Shown in pieces: positions 19,741 through 28,286 of a stretch of 64,000 nucleotides of DNA (positions are counted from its first letter, which is position 1; every line of letters starts with the position of its first letter). The notes below the pieces were generated by a model, which saw only the letters and a list, made by a program, of their open reading frames with translations, was not told where the DNA came from and made no database searches. A program made the position numbers and the translations under genes. Origin of the DNA: Aquisalimonas lutea (GTDB taxonomy: Bacteria; Pseudomonadota; Gammaproteobacteria; Nitrococcales; Aquisalimonadaceae); NCBI RefSeq assembly GCF_030409225.1, contig NZ_JAUFPK010000001.1, forward strand, positions 1,772,733-1,836,732. The letters run 5' to 3'.

Positions 19741-19982
19741 GGGTTACCGGACACTCGCTTGCCGGCGTATTGCGTGGCCCGGGGGCGCCGCGTACCATCA
19801 ATGATGCTTCGGACGCTGTTCCCAGGGCGATCGTCAGTCCCCGCCCGTCTTGTCACCGGGCCCGCGCTGAACTCGTTTCCTGTGCACCGGGCGCCGGGTG
19901 CCAGTGGGCACTCGCGCCTTCCGGAGTGTTGAGGCGGCACCCGTGCCGTGCGTATTGAATCGTGATTCAGAGGTTGCAAGTA

Positions 19983-20195
19983 ATGGCAGAGCGAGAAACG
20001 GGTACGGTCAAGTGGTTTGACGCGGCCAAGGGGTATGGGTTCATCGCCCGCGAGGCCGGTGATGACGTGTTTGTCCACTTCCGTGCCATCCGCGGTACCG
20101 GCTACCGGACGCTGGAAGACGGCCAGCAGGTCGAGTTCGGCGTCGTGCAGGGCCAGAAGGGTCTGCAGGCCGACGACGTGGTCGCGGTCGAGTAA
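19983..20195 (+). CDS. Cold-shock domain protein (CspA family)
   Basis: 70 residues: [29 protein letters not shown] carries both RNA-binding motifs, RNP1 (KGYGFI) and RNP2 (VFVHF). A single-domain nucleic-acid chaperone. ATG 19983 is chosen over an upstream in-frame ATG at 19962, which would add MIQRLQV. The 243-base leader after the pnp terminator contains a TGAAT/ATTCA inverted repeat at 19956-19969; long structured leaders are common in csp genes, but cold control is not shown here. Confidence 0.92.
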   Translation: MAERETGTVKWFDAAKGYGFIAREAGDDVFVHFRAIRGTGYRTLEDGQQVEFGVVQGQKGLQADDVVAVE

Positions 20196-20219
20196 CACCG
20201 ACCGCAGACCCCGGGCCGG

Positions 20220-21293
20220 TTACCCGGCCGGATCAAGAAGGCCCCCGTCCGGGGGCCTTCTTGCGTTGAGGCCCCCGCCTTCTAGCCCTTGCCAGAGCAT
20301 GTCGGGGATCGTGGTATCCAGCCAGTAGCCCGGGTGTAGCGGCGACGCCCCCGTGACGAAGCCGACGTGCCCGCCGCCCCCGCTCAGCTCCAGGCTGACC
20401 GATGCCGGCAGCTCGCTCCGCCCGGGCAGGGAGTCCGGGGGCACGAACGGGTCGTCCAGGGCCTGGATCATCCGCGTCGGCACGCGGACGTTCGCCAGGC
20501 GCCGCATCGGCGAGCAGCGCCGGTAGTAGTCGTCGGCGCCGCGAAAGCCGTGCAGCGGGCTGGTCACGTGCTCGTCGAAGTCCCGCAGGCTGCGGATCCC
20601 GCGCAGGCCTCCTGCCGGCAGGCCCAGATCCTGCTGCGCCTGCTTCCGCCGGACGAGCCGCAGCAGACCGCGGACCAGATGGCGGTCGTAGACCCGCCGG
20701 ACGCCGGAGTCGAGATGGTCGGCGCAGCGCGCCAGGTGCAGCGGTGTCGAGACGGTAATGGCGTGGTCGACGCCGGTGCGGTCGCCGCGGGCACCCAGCC
20801 AGTTGAGCGTGACGATGCCGCCCATGGAGAAGCCGACCACCGCGATCGGGCGCGCCGGGAACGCGCGCCGGACCCGCTCCACCGTGCTCTCCAGGTCGTC
20901 GATGGCCCCGGCGTGGAAGAACCGGGGTCGCCGGTTCAGGTGCTCCCCGGCGCCGCGGAACTGCATGACCACGCCCTGCATGCCGCGGTCGCGGAGGGCC
21001 GCGAGCAGCCCGAGCACGTACGGCGAGCGGGCGCAGCCGCCGAGGCCGTGCAGGACGATGACCACCGGTCCCCGGACCGGCGGACCGTGGAAGAGCTGCA
21101 GATCGTCGCCGTCCGGCAGCTCGAGGGTCTCCGGGGTGAGGGGCACCGGTGCCCGCCGGCGGACGAGCCCCGCCCAGAGCGTCTGGGCGTGCCCGTTCGC
21201 CAGCCACCGTGGCGGCGTGAAGCCGTTGTCCCGGATCACGCCGGTGCCCGGCAGAGCGTCCCGTGCCGCGTCAGCCGATGTCACAGTGCTCAC
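20220..21293 (-). CDS. YheT-like alpha/beta hydrolase
   Basis: 357 residues. FTPPRWLANGHAQTLWAGLVRR is the N-terminal signature of the YheT/EMB8 group; the catalytic triad is seen as nucleophile GFSMGG, Asp in ALDDPFVPP and His in GGGGHVGFV. Substrate unknown, probably an ester of lipid nature. GTG 21293 is chosen: GGAGG precedes it by 6 bases, and it overlaps the end of the histidine-kinase gene by 23 bases, implying coupling as the last gene of that operon. Confidence 0.85.
   Translation of the reverse strand: MSTVTSADAARDALPGTGVIRDNGFTPPRWLANGHAQTLWAGLVRRRAPVPLTPETLELPDGDDLQLFHGPPVRGPVVIVLHGLGGCARSPYVLGLLAALRDRGMQGVVMQFRGAGEHLNRRPRFFHAGAIDDLESTVERVRRAFPARPIAVVGFSMGGIVTLNWLGARGDRTGVDHAITVSTPLHLARCADHLDSGVRRVYDRHLVRGLLRLVRRKQAQQDLGLPAGGLRGIRSLRDFDEHVTSPLHGFRGADDYYRRCSPMRRLANVRVPTRMIQALDDPFVPPDSLPGRSELPASVSLELSGGGGHVGFVTGASPLHPGYWLDTTIPDMLWQGLEGGGLNARRPPDGGLLDPAG
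20235..20262. terminator. Bidirectional terminator between csp and hydrolase genes
   Basis: Perfect 12-bp stem AAGAAGGCCCCC (20235-20246) and GGGGGCCTTCTT (20251-20262) with a GTCC loop. The arms end in CTTCTT on both strands. It terminates the plus-strand csp transcript; on the minus strand it lies within the last codons of the hydrolase gene, so it could also end that message. Confidence 0.85.
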
Positions 21294-24015
21294 CCCCCGC
21301 CTCCGGCAGTCGCACCACGAAGGAGGCGCCGCCGGCGTCGGCGTTCTCCGCGTGGATCGTGCCCCAGTGCAGGTCCGTGATGCGCTTGCAGATGGCCAGT
21401 CCCAGACCGCTGCCCTTGGGCTTGCCCGCCTGCTGGTCGCTGATCTGGTGGAACTTGTCGAACACCCGCTCGCGCTCGTGTTCCGGGATGCCCGGGCCGT
21501 GGTCGGTGACCCGGAGCTCGTGGAACGAGCCCCGCGTGGCCAGGCTGACCCGCACGGCGCCGCGCTCCGGATCCGAGAACTTGACCGCATTGGACAGCAG
21601 GTTGATGACCAGCTGGATGAGCCGGTCGGCATCGCCCTTGACGTAACAGGGCTGCTCCGGGGTGTCCTGCTGCAGGGCCAGATCCCGGTCGCGGAAAAGC
21701 TGCGAGGTCGCCTCGGCGCCTTCGTGGACGATATCACGCAGGTCCACGGTCTGCAGCTGCCACGCGCTCCAGCCGCTCTCGATCCTGGACAGATCCAGGA
21801 CCTGGTTGATGAGCCGCGTCAGCCGCTCGCTCTCGCGGACCACCACGTCCAGGAACTCGTGGCGCTGGTCGCCGTCCATGTCCGGGTTGTTCATCAGGAT
21901 CTCGCCGAAGGCGCGGATGGACGTCAGCGGCGTGCGCAGCTCGTGGCTGACCATGGAGACGAACTCGTCCTTGAGCTGATCCAGCTCCTTGAGCCGCTCG
22001 TTGGCGGCCCGGAGCTCGCTGGTGGCCTGCTCCAGCTGGCGGGACTTCTGCTCCAGGCGCTGGCTGTACTCGATGGCCTGGGAGGTGGCATCCAGGATCT
22101 GCATCACGCCCTCGAAGGTCAGCGCCTCGCCCTGGACGATGGACGAGACCATGACCCGCGCCGAGGCCGAGCCGATGGTCCCCGACAGCACGCGCTCGGC
22201 GTGGTTGACCAGCCCCGGCGGCGCCTGCCGGCCGGCCGCCTCCGCCGGGTCGTCGCCCCGCGGCAGGTAGTGCGCCAGCGCCTTGCGCGCGCGCTCCTCG
22301 CCGACGAAGCGGGCGAGCAGCGCCTCGACGTCGCCGATGGTGGCATTGCCCTGCCAGAAGCGGGTGTCCTGCTCCGAGCGCAGGAAGACGTCCACGAACA
22401 GCGCGGCCTGGATGCGCTCGATATCGCTCTGCCGGGTCAGCAGCGAGATCACGACGATACTGCCGACGTTGCCCAGCATGCTCCAGAACAGGGCGTGGGT
22501 GATGGGGTCCAGCCCCCGCAGGCCGAACAGCGCGTGGGGGTCGAGCAGGGCGATGCCGAACGGCCCGCCGTCCAGGGGGCCGGCCGGCAGCCAGCCGGGG
22601 TCCATGAGCGAGGGCAGGAACAGCGTATACGCCCAGATGGCGAAGCCGGCGACCAGGCCGACCACCGCGCCCGGGCGGCTGGCGCCTTTCCAGTACATGC
22701 CCAGCAGGATGGGCGGGGCGAACTGGGCCACGGCGACGAAGGAGATCAGGCCGATGCTCACCAGCGCGTAGGTCTCGGCGATCAGGCGGAAATAGGCATA
22801 GCCCAGCAGCACCAGGCCGACGATGATCCCCCGCCGCAGGTAGATGATCAGCCGGCGCAGGCCGAAGCGCTCGATCACCGGCCAGTGGCGGATGCGCAGC
22901 AGGGCCGGCATGAACAGGTCGTTGCTCACCATGATGGCCAGGGCGATGGTGGCCACGATGACCATGCCGGTGGCCGCCGAGAAGCCGCCCAGGTAGACGA
23001 ACAGCGCCAGCAGCTCGTTGCCCTCCGCCAGCGGCAGGGCGAGCACGTAGTTGTCCGGGCTTACCGGGGTATCGCCGAAGTACAGCAGTCCCGCCAGGGC
23101 GATGGGCAGGACGAAGATGTTGATCAGCAGCAGGTACAGCGGGAACAGCCACGAGGCCACGCGCAGGTGGTCCTCGTTGACGTTCTCCACCACGGTGACC
23201 TGGAACTGCCGCGGCAGGAACAGGATGGCGGCCATGGACAGCAGCATCATGCCCAGCCAGCTGCCGTAGCCGCCGGGGCTGTCGCGGAAGCTCAGCAGCT
23301 CGCGCAGGGCTTCCTGCTCCCGGGCGTGCTGGACCAGGTCGGCGGGACCGGCGTACAGCACGAAGGTCACGAACACGCCCACCGCCAGGAAGGCGACCAG
23401 CTTGACGATGGACTCGAAGGCCACCGCCACCACCATGCCTTCGAGGCGTTCGGTGGCGTCGATGTTGCGGGTGCCGAACAGGATCGCGAACACGGCCAGC
23501 AGCCCCGCCACCCAGAACGCCTTGTCGCCGAGCAGGGCCGTGCCCGCGGCAGCGCCGCCGGCGCCGTCCGGGAAGCTGATGAGTGCATCGAAACTGGCCG
23601 AGACCGCCTTGAGCTGCAGGGCGATGTAGGGCGTGATGCCGACTACCGCGATGAAGGTCGCCAGGCCGCCCAGCAGCATGCTCTTGCCGTAACGCGAGGC
23701 GATGAAATCGGCGATGGACGTCACACGGTGCTGCTTGGCGATGCGGATCATCTTGCGCAGCACCAGCCACCAGACAATGGCCACCAGGGTGGGCCCGAGG
23801 TAGATGGTAATGAAGCTCATGCCGTCCTGGGCCGCCCGTCCCACGCTGCCGTAGAACGTCCAGGCGGTACAGTAGACAGCGATGGACAGCGTGTACACGT
23901 AGGGATTGTTGACCAGCGAACGCCCGCTGCGCGCGCGCTGATCCGCGACATAGGCGATGGCGAACAGCAGTCCCAGGTAGACGAAGGGGGTGACAATGAT
24001 CAGCCACTCGGGCAT
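21271..24015 (-). CDS. Sodium/solute symporter-histidine kinase fusion (CbrA-like)
   Basis: 914 residues. The first ~500 form a 13-helix sodium:solute symporter domain (YTLSIAVYCTAWTFYGSVG, ITPYIALQLKAVSASF, LPLAEGNELLALFVYLGGFSAATGM). A linker with a short coiled coil follows, then a HisKA domain with phospho-acceptor His in MVSHELRTPLTSIRAFGEI (about residue 691) and a HATPase domain (NLLSNAVKFS, DHGPGIP, GSGLGLAIC). This is the CbrA architecture, in which a transporter-like domain senses nutrients such as histidine. The partner is probably the single-domain regulator two genes upstream. Ligand unknown. Confidence 0.88.
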   Translation of the reverse strand: MPEWLIIVTPFVYLGLLFAIAYVADQRARSGRSLVNNPYVYTLSIAVYCTAWTFYGSVGRAAQDGMSFITIYLGPTLVAIVWWLVLRKMIRIAKQHRVTSIADFIASRYGKSMLLGGLATFIAVVGITPYIALQLKAVSASFDALISFPDGAGGAAAGTALLGDKAFWVAGLLAVFAILFGTRNIDATERLEGMVVAVAFESIVKLVAFLAVGVFVTFVLYAGPADLVQHAREQEALRELLSFRDSPGGYGSWLGMMLLSMAAILFLPRQFQVTVVENVNEDHLRVASWLFPLYLLLINIFVLPIALAGLLYFGDTPVSPDNYVLALPLAEGNELLALFVYLGGFSAATGMVIVATIALAIMVSNDLFMPALLRIRHWPVIERFGLRRLIIYLRRGIIVGLVLLGYAYFRLIAETYALVSIGLISFVAVAQFAPPILLGMYWKGASRPGAVVGLVAGFAIWAYTLFLPSLMDPGWLPAGPLDGGPFGIALLDPHALFGLRGLDPITHALFWSMLGNVGSIVVISLLTRQSDIERIQAALFVDVFLRSEQDTRFWQGNATIGDVEALLARFVGEERARKALAHYLPRGDDPAEAAGRQAPPGLVNHAERVLSGTIGSASARVMVSSIVQGEALTFEGVMQILDATSQAIEYSQRLEQKSRQLEQATSELRAANERLKELDQLKDEFVSMVSHELRTPLTSIRAFGEILMNNPDMDGDQRHEFLDVVVRESERLTRLINQVLDLSRIESGWSAWQLQTVDLRDIVHEGAEATSQLFRDRDLALQQDTPEQPCYVKGDADRLIQLVINLLSNAVKFSDPERGAVRVSLATRGSFHELRVTDHGPGIPEHERERVFDKFHQISDQQAGKPKGSGLGLAICKRITDLHWGTIHAENADAGGASFVVRLPEAGGEHCDIG

Positions 24016-24024
24016 GGGCGCGCC

Positions 24025-24255
24025 TCAGTGACGGTGCCTCCGGGACATGATCCAGCCGGTGAGGGCGATCACGCCGGCCCAGGCCAGGAACAGGTACAGG
24101 TACAGCACGGGGATCCCGAATGCCAGCGCATCGCCGGCGAACAGCGACAGAAGCGGATAGTTGAGCAGCAGGAAGGCGACGGCGAACAGCGCGACCAACC
24201 GTTCCGCGCGGCTGGACGGTGAGCGCACGGATCGCTGCCGGTCGCCGTCCGCCAC
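24025..24255 (-). CDS. Small two-helix membrane protein, symporter partner
   Basis: 76 residues from a GTG 2 bases after the response-regulator stop. Basic N-terminus, two transmembrane helices (about 21-42 and 45-70), and a basic C-terminus RRHRH. It resembles in size and topology the small subunits encoded ahead of sodium:solute symporters (DUF4212/YhdT type) and the small membrane ORF found beside cbrA in pseudomonads, but I cannot assign it by motif. Its place between regulator and symporter-kinase suggests it assembles with the sensor. Confidence 0.65.
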   Translation of the reverse strand: MADGDRQRSVRSPSSRAERLVALFAVAFLLLNYPLLSLFAGDALAFGIPVLYLYLFLAWAGVIALTGWIMSRRHRH

Positions 24256-24257
24256 GG

Positions 24258-24629
24258 TCAGGATGCCCCCAGCAGCTCGTCCACCTTGTCCACCACGTCC
24301 TGGGTGGAGAACGGCTTGGTGATGTAGTCGTCCGCGCCCAGGGACAGGCCCTTCTCGCGCTCCACGTCCCGCCCCTTGGCGGTGAGCATGACGATGCGCA
24401 GATCCGGCAGGTCGGCGCGCTCGCGCAGCATCTGGCAGACCTGGTAGCCGTCCTTGCGCGGCATCATCACGTCCAGCAGCACGAGATCGGGGTTGTCCCG
24501 GTCCACGGCGGCCAGGGCCTGGTCGCCATCCGTGGCGGTGGTGACCTCGTAGCCGCTCTTCTTCATCAGGAATTCCAGGGACAGGACGATATTGGGCTCG
24601 TCGTCAACGATCAGGATGCGTTTGGGCAT
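24258..24629 (-). CDS. Single-domain response regulator
   Basis: 123 residues consisting only of a receiver domain: acidic pair D9-D10 (IVDDEPNI), phospho-acceptor D53 in LVLLDVMMPRKDG, and the conserved Lys in MLTAKG. No output domain, so it must act by protein-protein contact or as a phosphate relay. ATG 24629 has GAGGAGAG upstream; an in-frame start at 24674 is less likely. It heads the operon with the small membrane protein, the symporter-kinase and the hydrolase. CbrA normally works with an NtrC-type regulator, so this pairing is unusual. Confidence 0.9.
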   Translation of the reverse strand: MPKRILIVDDEPNIVLSLEFLMKKSGYEVTTATDGDQALAAVDRDNPDLVLLDVMMPRKDGYQVCQMLRERADLPDLRIVMLTAKGRDVEREKGLSLGADDYITKPFSTQDVVDKVDELLGAS

Positions 24630-24801
24630 CGTCTCTCCTCGCCTGTTGTCGTGTCGGGCCCCCCTCGCCGACAACCTTTTCGGTCATTATGGCGCTTGTG
24701 GCACGCCGCGTCGCCTCCGGCGAGCCGGCGGATCGCTGCGTGTTACACGAGGAAACACGGGCGTTACGGGAGGTGACACCCGACGTCGCGCCGGGCGCGC
24801 G

Positions 24802-25599
24802 TCAACGCCCGCGGAACGTGGGCCGGCGCCGTTCCAGGAAGGCGGCCACGGCGTTGTGGAAATCCTCCGTGGCGGCGCATTCCCTGAACGCCTGCGCCTC
24901 GGCATCGAGCTGCTCGCCCGGCGTGTGCTGCAGGCTGGCGCGCAGGAGCTGCTTGATCCGCGCCTGGGCCGCCGGCGGGCCGTCCGCCAGGCGCCGGGCC
25001 AGCCGCTCCGTGGCCGCGGGCAGCTCCGCCAGCGGTACCACCTGGTTCACCAGGCCCAGGTCGAGCGCCTCGTGGGCCTCGACGGTCTCGGACAGCAGGG
25101 CGATGGCCATGGCGCGCCGCAGCCCCACCACCCGGGGCAGCGACCACGAGCCCGAGCAGTCCGGCACCGTGCCGATGTTCGCGTAGGCCAGATTGAAGCG
25201 GGTGTTGTCGGCGGCGATGGCCAGGTCCGCCGCCAGGGCGACACTCATGCCGGCTCCGGCCACGGCGCCGTGGAGGCTGGCGACCACCGGCTGGGGCGCA
25301 TCCATGAGCCGGGCCATGGCCGCATGGGACGGCCGGATGATGGCGTCCACCGTTGCCACGGCGTCGTCGCCGGCGTCGCGCATGGCCTGCAGGTCGCCGC
25401 CGGCGAGGAAGGCATCCCCCGCGCCGGTGAGCACGATGACGCGCACCGCGTCGTCGCCGGTCGCCCGCGTGACGCAGTCGTGGAACGCCTCGGCGGTGGC
25501 GGCGTCCAGGGCGTTGAGACGGTCCGGGCGGTTGAAGCGAATCTCCGCGATGCTCTCGCGGCAGGCCAGGGTGACGGCTTCATCGGTGGTGTCGGCCAT
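24802..25599 (-). CDS. Crotonase-family enoyl-CoA hydratase/isomerase (PaaG-like)
   Basis: 265 residues with the crotonase oxyanion-hole segments (GAGDAFLAGGDLQAM and SLHGAVAGAGMSVALAADLAIA). The first catalytic Glu of classical hydratases is replaced (N141 in AYANIG), while D147 in GTVPDCSGSWSLPRVVG aligns with the catalytic Asp of PaaG-type isomerases, and RAMAIALLSETV follows as in that group. An isomerase, or a hydratase acting on an aromatic or unusual acyl-CoA, is more likely than a plain fatty-acid hydratase. Transcribed divergently from the TetR gene. Confidence 0.82.
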   Translation of the reverse strand: MADTTDEAVTLACRESIAEIRFNRPDRLNALDAATAEAFHDCVTRATGDDAVRVIVLTGAGDAFLAGGDLQAMRDAGDDAVATVDAIIRPSHAAMARLMDAPQPVVASLHGAVAGAGMSVALAADLAIAADNTRFNLAYANIGTVPDCSGSWSLPRVVGLRRAMAIALLSETVEAHEALDLGLVNQVVPLAELPAATERLARRLADGPPAAQARIKQLLRASLQHTPGEQLDAEAQAFRECAATEDFHNAVAAFLERRRPTFRGR

Positions 25600-25616
25600 G
25601 CGGGGCTACTCCAGGG

Positions 25617-25645
25617 TTGACGGTGAATCTACCCGCGAGTATAGA
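25617..25645 (+). promoter_or_regulatory. Strong sigma-70-type promoter of the TetR gene
   Basis: TTGACG (25617-25622), 17-base spacer, TATAGA (25640-25645), 44 bases before the TetR start. It lies in the 89-base divergent gap with the crotonase gene, so a repressor bound here could control both. Confidence 0.7.
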
Positions 25646-25688
25646 ATCGACTCATCGGAAAATTCCAACCGGCGGACAGGAGAAACGC

Positions 25689-26375
25689 GTGCAGGACGGC
25701 CGCGGTGATCGGCAGCAACCGTCCCCCTGGGCGCCCGCCGCCCAGCGCGACGAGCAGCGCACGCTCAAGCGCGAGGCGGTGCTTCTGACGGCGGTGCGCT
25801 CGTTCAACCGCCACGGGTTTCACGCCACCTCCCTGGAACAGGTGGCCGAGGCGCTGAACATCACCAAGCCCACGATCTACTACTATTTTTCCAGCAAGGA
25901 CGAGATCCTGTTCGAGTGCGCCCGGCGCGGGCTGGAGCGCATCCGCGAGGTCGCCGCGGCGCGGCGTGCGCCGGAGGAGACGGGGCTGCAGCGGCTGACG
26001 GCGATCATGCGCGACTACGCCATCATCATGACCGAGGACTTCGGGCAGTGCGTGATCCGCATCGGCGACCACGAGCTCTCGGAGGCGAGCCGCCAGAAGC
26101 AGCGGGCGCTCAAGCGCGAGATCGATCAGACGGTGCGGACCGTCATCGAGGCCGGCATCCGCGACGGCTCCATTGTCGACCGCGACGTGCGCCTGCTCAC
26201 GTTCACGATCACGGGCGCGCTGAACTGGATCGCCAAATGGTACGAGCCCGGCGGGCGGTACCCGCCCGAGGCGGTCGCCGAGCAGTGCGTGGGCCTGCTG
26301 GTCGACGGCCTGGCGCCGCGGGCCGGGAGCGAAGGATCACCGGCCGGCTGCCCCGGGCAGCCGGAATCGGCCTGA
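25689..26375 (+). CDS. TetR family transcriptional regulator
   Basis: 228 residues from GTG 25689, which has ACAGGAGA 5 bases upstream. The helix-turn-helix is at about residues 39-70: SFNRHGFHATSLEQVAEALNITKPTIYYYFSSKDEIL. The rest is a helical ligand-binding domain with a TetR_C-like WYEPGGRYPPEAVAEQ segment, seen in regulators of acyl-CoA metabolism (FadR/KstR2-like). Flanked by a divergent crotonase gene and the Liv-type importer with acyl-CoA synthetase, so it probably represses these in the absence of an acyl-CoA ligand. Confidence 0.88.
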   Translation: MQDGRGDRQQPSPWAPAAQRDEQRTLKREAVLLTAVRSFNRHGFHATSLEQVAEALNITKPTIYYYFSSKDEILFECARRGLERIREVAAARRAPEETGLQRLTAIMRDYAIIMTEDFGQCVIRIGDHELSEASRQKQRALKREIDQTVRTVIEAGIRDGSIVDRDVRLLTFTITGALNWIAKWYEPGGRYPPEAVAEQCVGLLVDGLAPRAGSEGSPAGCPGQPESA

Positions 26376-26455
26376 CAATAACGATTAGCCCGAGAACAAC
26401 AACGGACCGACGCGGACAAGACAACAATCGTCGGGCGGAAAGGAGGAGAACGACG

Positions 26456-26518
26456 ATGCGGATTCACCTGGAACCCCGGAATCCACGCCTCGTGCCCCGC
26501 CGGTACGCGGACGCCTGA
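26456..26518 (+). CDS. Possible 20-residue leader ORF ahead of livG
   Basis: ATG 26456 to TGA 26516-26518 encodes MRIHLEPRNPRLVPRRYADA, rich in Arg and Pro. AAGGAGG at 26440-26446 is a full ribosome site with 9-base spacing, stronger than that of many real genes here. No larger gene covers it; the 208-base gap between the TetR gene and livG holds only this ORF and a hairpin just after it. It could be a leader peptide, a small protein or a chance ORF. No family was recognised with certainty. Confidence 0.45.
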   Translation: MRIHLEPRNPRLVPRRYADA

Positions 26519-26539
26519 TCGTTCCGTAACGATGTTCCC

Positions 26540-26569
26540 GTCGGGCGCGGTCACCGGAGCGCGCCCGAC
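26540..26569 (+). promoter_or_regulatory. Hairpin between the short ORF and livG
   Basis: GTCGGGCGCG (26540-26549) and CGCGCCCGAC (26560-26569), exact 10-bp stem with a 10-base loop, ending about 5 bases before the GAGGAGG ribosome site of livG. No U-run follows, so effects on translation or RNA stability are more likely than termination. Confidence 0.55.
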
Positions 26570-26583
26570 CTGGGCGAGGAGGC

Positions 26584-27399
26584 ATGATGTCGATTCTGCG
26601 CGTGGACGGGCTGTCACTGGCGTTCGGGGGGCTGCAGGCTCTCCGGGACGTCAGTCTCGACGTCGCCCCGGGCAGCATTACCGCGGTGATCGGGCCCAAC
26701 GGTGCGGGCAAGACGTCGCTGTTCAATGCCGTATCGGGTTTTTACCGGCCCCAGGCGGGCCGGGTCGTCCTCGAGGGCCAGGATATTTCCCGCGTGACAC
26801 CGCCCCGGCGTGCGGCCCTGGGCCTGGGCCGGACGTTCCAGAATATCGCGCTGTTCCGCGGCATGACGGTCATGGACAACGTCAAGCTGGGTGCCCACGT
26901 GCGCACCCGGACCGGGCCCCTGGCGGCCATGTGGTACCTGGGCCCGGCGCGCCGCGAGGAGGTGCGCATCCGGGCCGAGGTCGAGCAGGAGGTGTTCGAC
27001 TTCCTGGAGATCGATCACATCCGCCGCAGCCCGGTGGCCGGCCTGCCCTACGGGCTGCAGAAGCGCGTGGAGCTGGCCCGGGCCCTGGCCATGCGGCCGA
27101 AGGTGCTCATGCTCGACGAGCCGGTGGCCGGGATGAACCGCGAGGAGAAGGAGGACATGGCACGGTTCATCCTCGACGCCCGGGATCAGTGGGGCCTGAC
27201 GGTGCTCATGGTGGAGCACGACATGGGCATGGTCATGGACATCTGCGACCAGGTGCACGTGCTCAACTTCGGCGAGAAGATCGCCGGCGGCACGCCGGCG
27301 GAGGTGCAGGCCCATCCCGAGGTGATCGCCGCCTACCTGGGTTCGGACGACATGGCCACGCTGCGGGAGCGGCTGCGCGGCGAGCGGGGGGCGGCCTGA
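26584..27399 (+). CDS. livG: Branched-chain-type ABC transporter ATPase (LivG)
   Basis: 271 residues. Walker A GPNGAGKTSLFNAVSGF, Q-loop RTFQNIALFRGMTVMDNV, signature LPYGLQKRVELARALA (the PYGxQKR variant marks LivG) and Walker B VLMLDEPVAGMNREE. One of two ATPases of a HAAT-family importer. First gene of a six-gene operon livG-H-M-K-F plus acyl-CoA synthetase. Two tandem ATGs; GAGGAGG precedes. Stop and next start overlap (TGATG). The cargo is probably a carboxylate rather than an amino acid, given the CoA ligase. Confidence 0.9.
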   Translation: MMSILRVDGLSLAFGGLQALRDVSLDVAPGSITAVIGPNGAGKTSLFNAVSGFYRPQAGRVVLEGQDISRVTPPRRAALGLGRTFQNIALFRGMTVMDNVKLGAHVRTRTGPLAAMWYLGPARREEVRIRAEVEQEVFDFLEIDHIRRSPVAGLPYGLQKRVELARALAMRPKVLMLDEPVAGMNREEKEDMARFILDARDQWGLTVLMVEHDMGMVMDICDQVHVLNFGEKIAGGTPAEVQAHPEVIAAYLGSDDMATLRERLRGERGAA

Positions 27400-28277
27400 T
27401 GGAGTGGCTGTTCTTCTTCGAGGTAAGCCTGGCCGGGCTCGGTTTCGGTGCGCTGTACGCCCTGACGGCGGTGGCGTTCGTGGTGATCTACAAGGCCACC
27501 CGGGTGATCAACCTGGCCATGGGCGAGATGCTCATGTTCGGCGCCTACCTGTTTTTCGGCTTCGCCGCCGGCATGGCGCTGCCCGTGTGGCTGGCCCTGG
27601 TCCTGGCGCTGCTGGGCGGCGCCCTGCTGGGCCTGGGCCTGGAGCGGATCGTCATCCGGCCGCTGCTCGGCGAGAACCCCATCTCCGTGTTCATGGTGAC
27701 CATCGGGCTGTCCAGCGTGCTGGTGGGCCTGGTGGAGATCATCTGGACGGCCACCCCGCGCAGCCTGCCGGACTTCCTGCCATCGGACCCCATCTTCATC
27801 GGTGACGCCTTCGTGGCGCCGAAGACCTTCTGGAGCTTCGTCATCGCCGCCGTGGTCATCGGCGTCTTCCTGGTGCTGTTCCGGTTCTGGCGCGGCGGCG
27901 TTGCCCTGCGGGCCACCGCCTCGGACCAGGGCGCAGCCTATGCCATGGGCATCAATGTACCGGCGGTCTACAGCCTGTCCTGGGGGCTGGCCGGCATGCT
28001 CGCCGCCGGCGCCGGCATTCTCCTGGGCTCGGTGGCCGGCATCTCGTCGGAGATGGGCGTGTTCGGGCTCACCGTGCTGGTGGTGGTCATCGTGGGCGGG
28101 CTCGACAGCGTGCTGGGTGCGCTGGTCGCCGGCCTGTTCATCGGCTGGGTCGAGTCGCTGGCGGGCGTGTACTTGGGCGGCGAGTACGAGCACCTGATGA
28201 CGTTCATCATCCTGATGGTGGTGCTGCTGCTGCGGCCCTGGGGGCTGTTCGGCACCCGCGAGATCGAGCGGCTGTAG
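27399..28277 (+). CDS. livH: Branched-chain-type ABC permease (LivH)
   Basis: 292 residues, about eight hydrophobic segments. GALYALTAVAFVVIYKATRVINLAMGEMLMFGAY is the N-terminal LivH signature; RATASDQGAAYAMGINVPAVYSLSWGLAGMLAAGAGIL is the conserved cytoplasmic loop contacting the ATPase. ATG 27399 overlaps the livG stop by one base. Works with LivM as the membrane channel. Confidence 0.9.
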   Translation: MEWLFFFEVSLAGLGFGALYALTAVAFVVIYKATRVINLAMGEMLMFGAYLFFGFAAGMALPVWLALVLALLGGALLGLGLERIVIRPLLGENPISVFMVTIGLSSVLVGLVEIIWTATPRSLPDFLPSDPIFIGDAFVAPKTFWSFVIAAVVIGVFLVLFRFWRGGVALRATASDQGAAYAMGINVPAVYSLSWGLAGMLAAGAGILLGSVAGISSEMGVFGLTVLVVVIVGGLDSVLGALVAGLFIGWVESLAGVYLGGEYEHLMTFIILMVVLLLRPWGLFGTREIERL

Positions 28278-28286
28278 GAGACCCGT

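Noticed and set aside
24731-24785. Clustered GTTAC/GTGACAC half-sites between the response regulator and crotonase genes
   Set aside because: Several GTNAC-like words are present, but no regular spacing or palindrome strong enough to call an operator.
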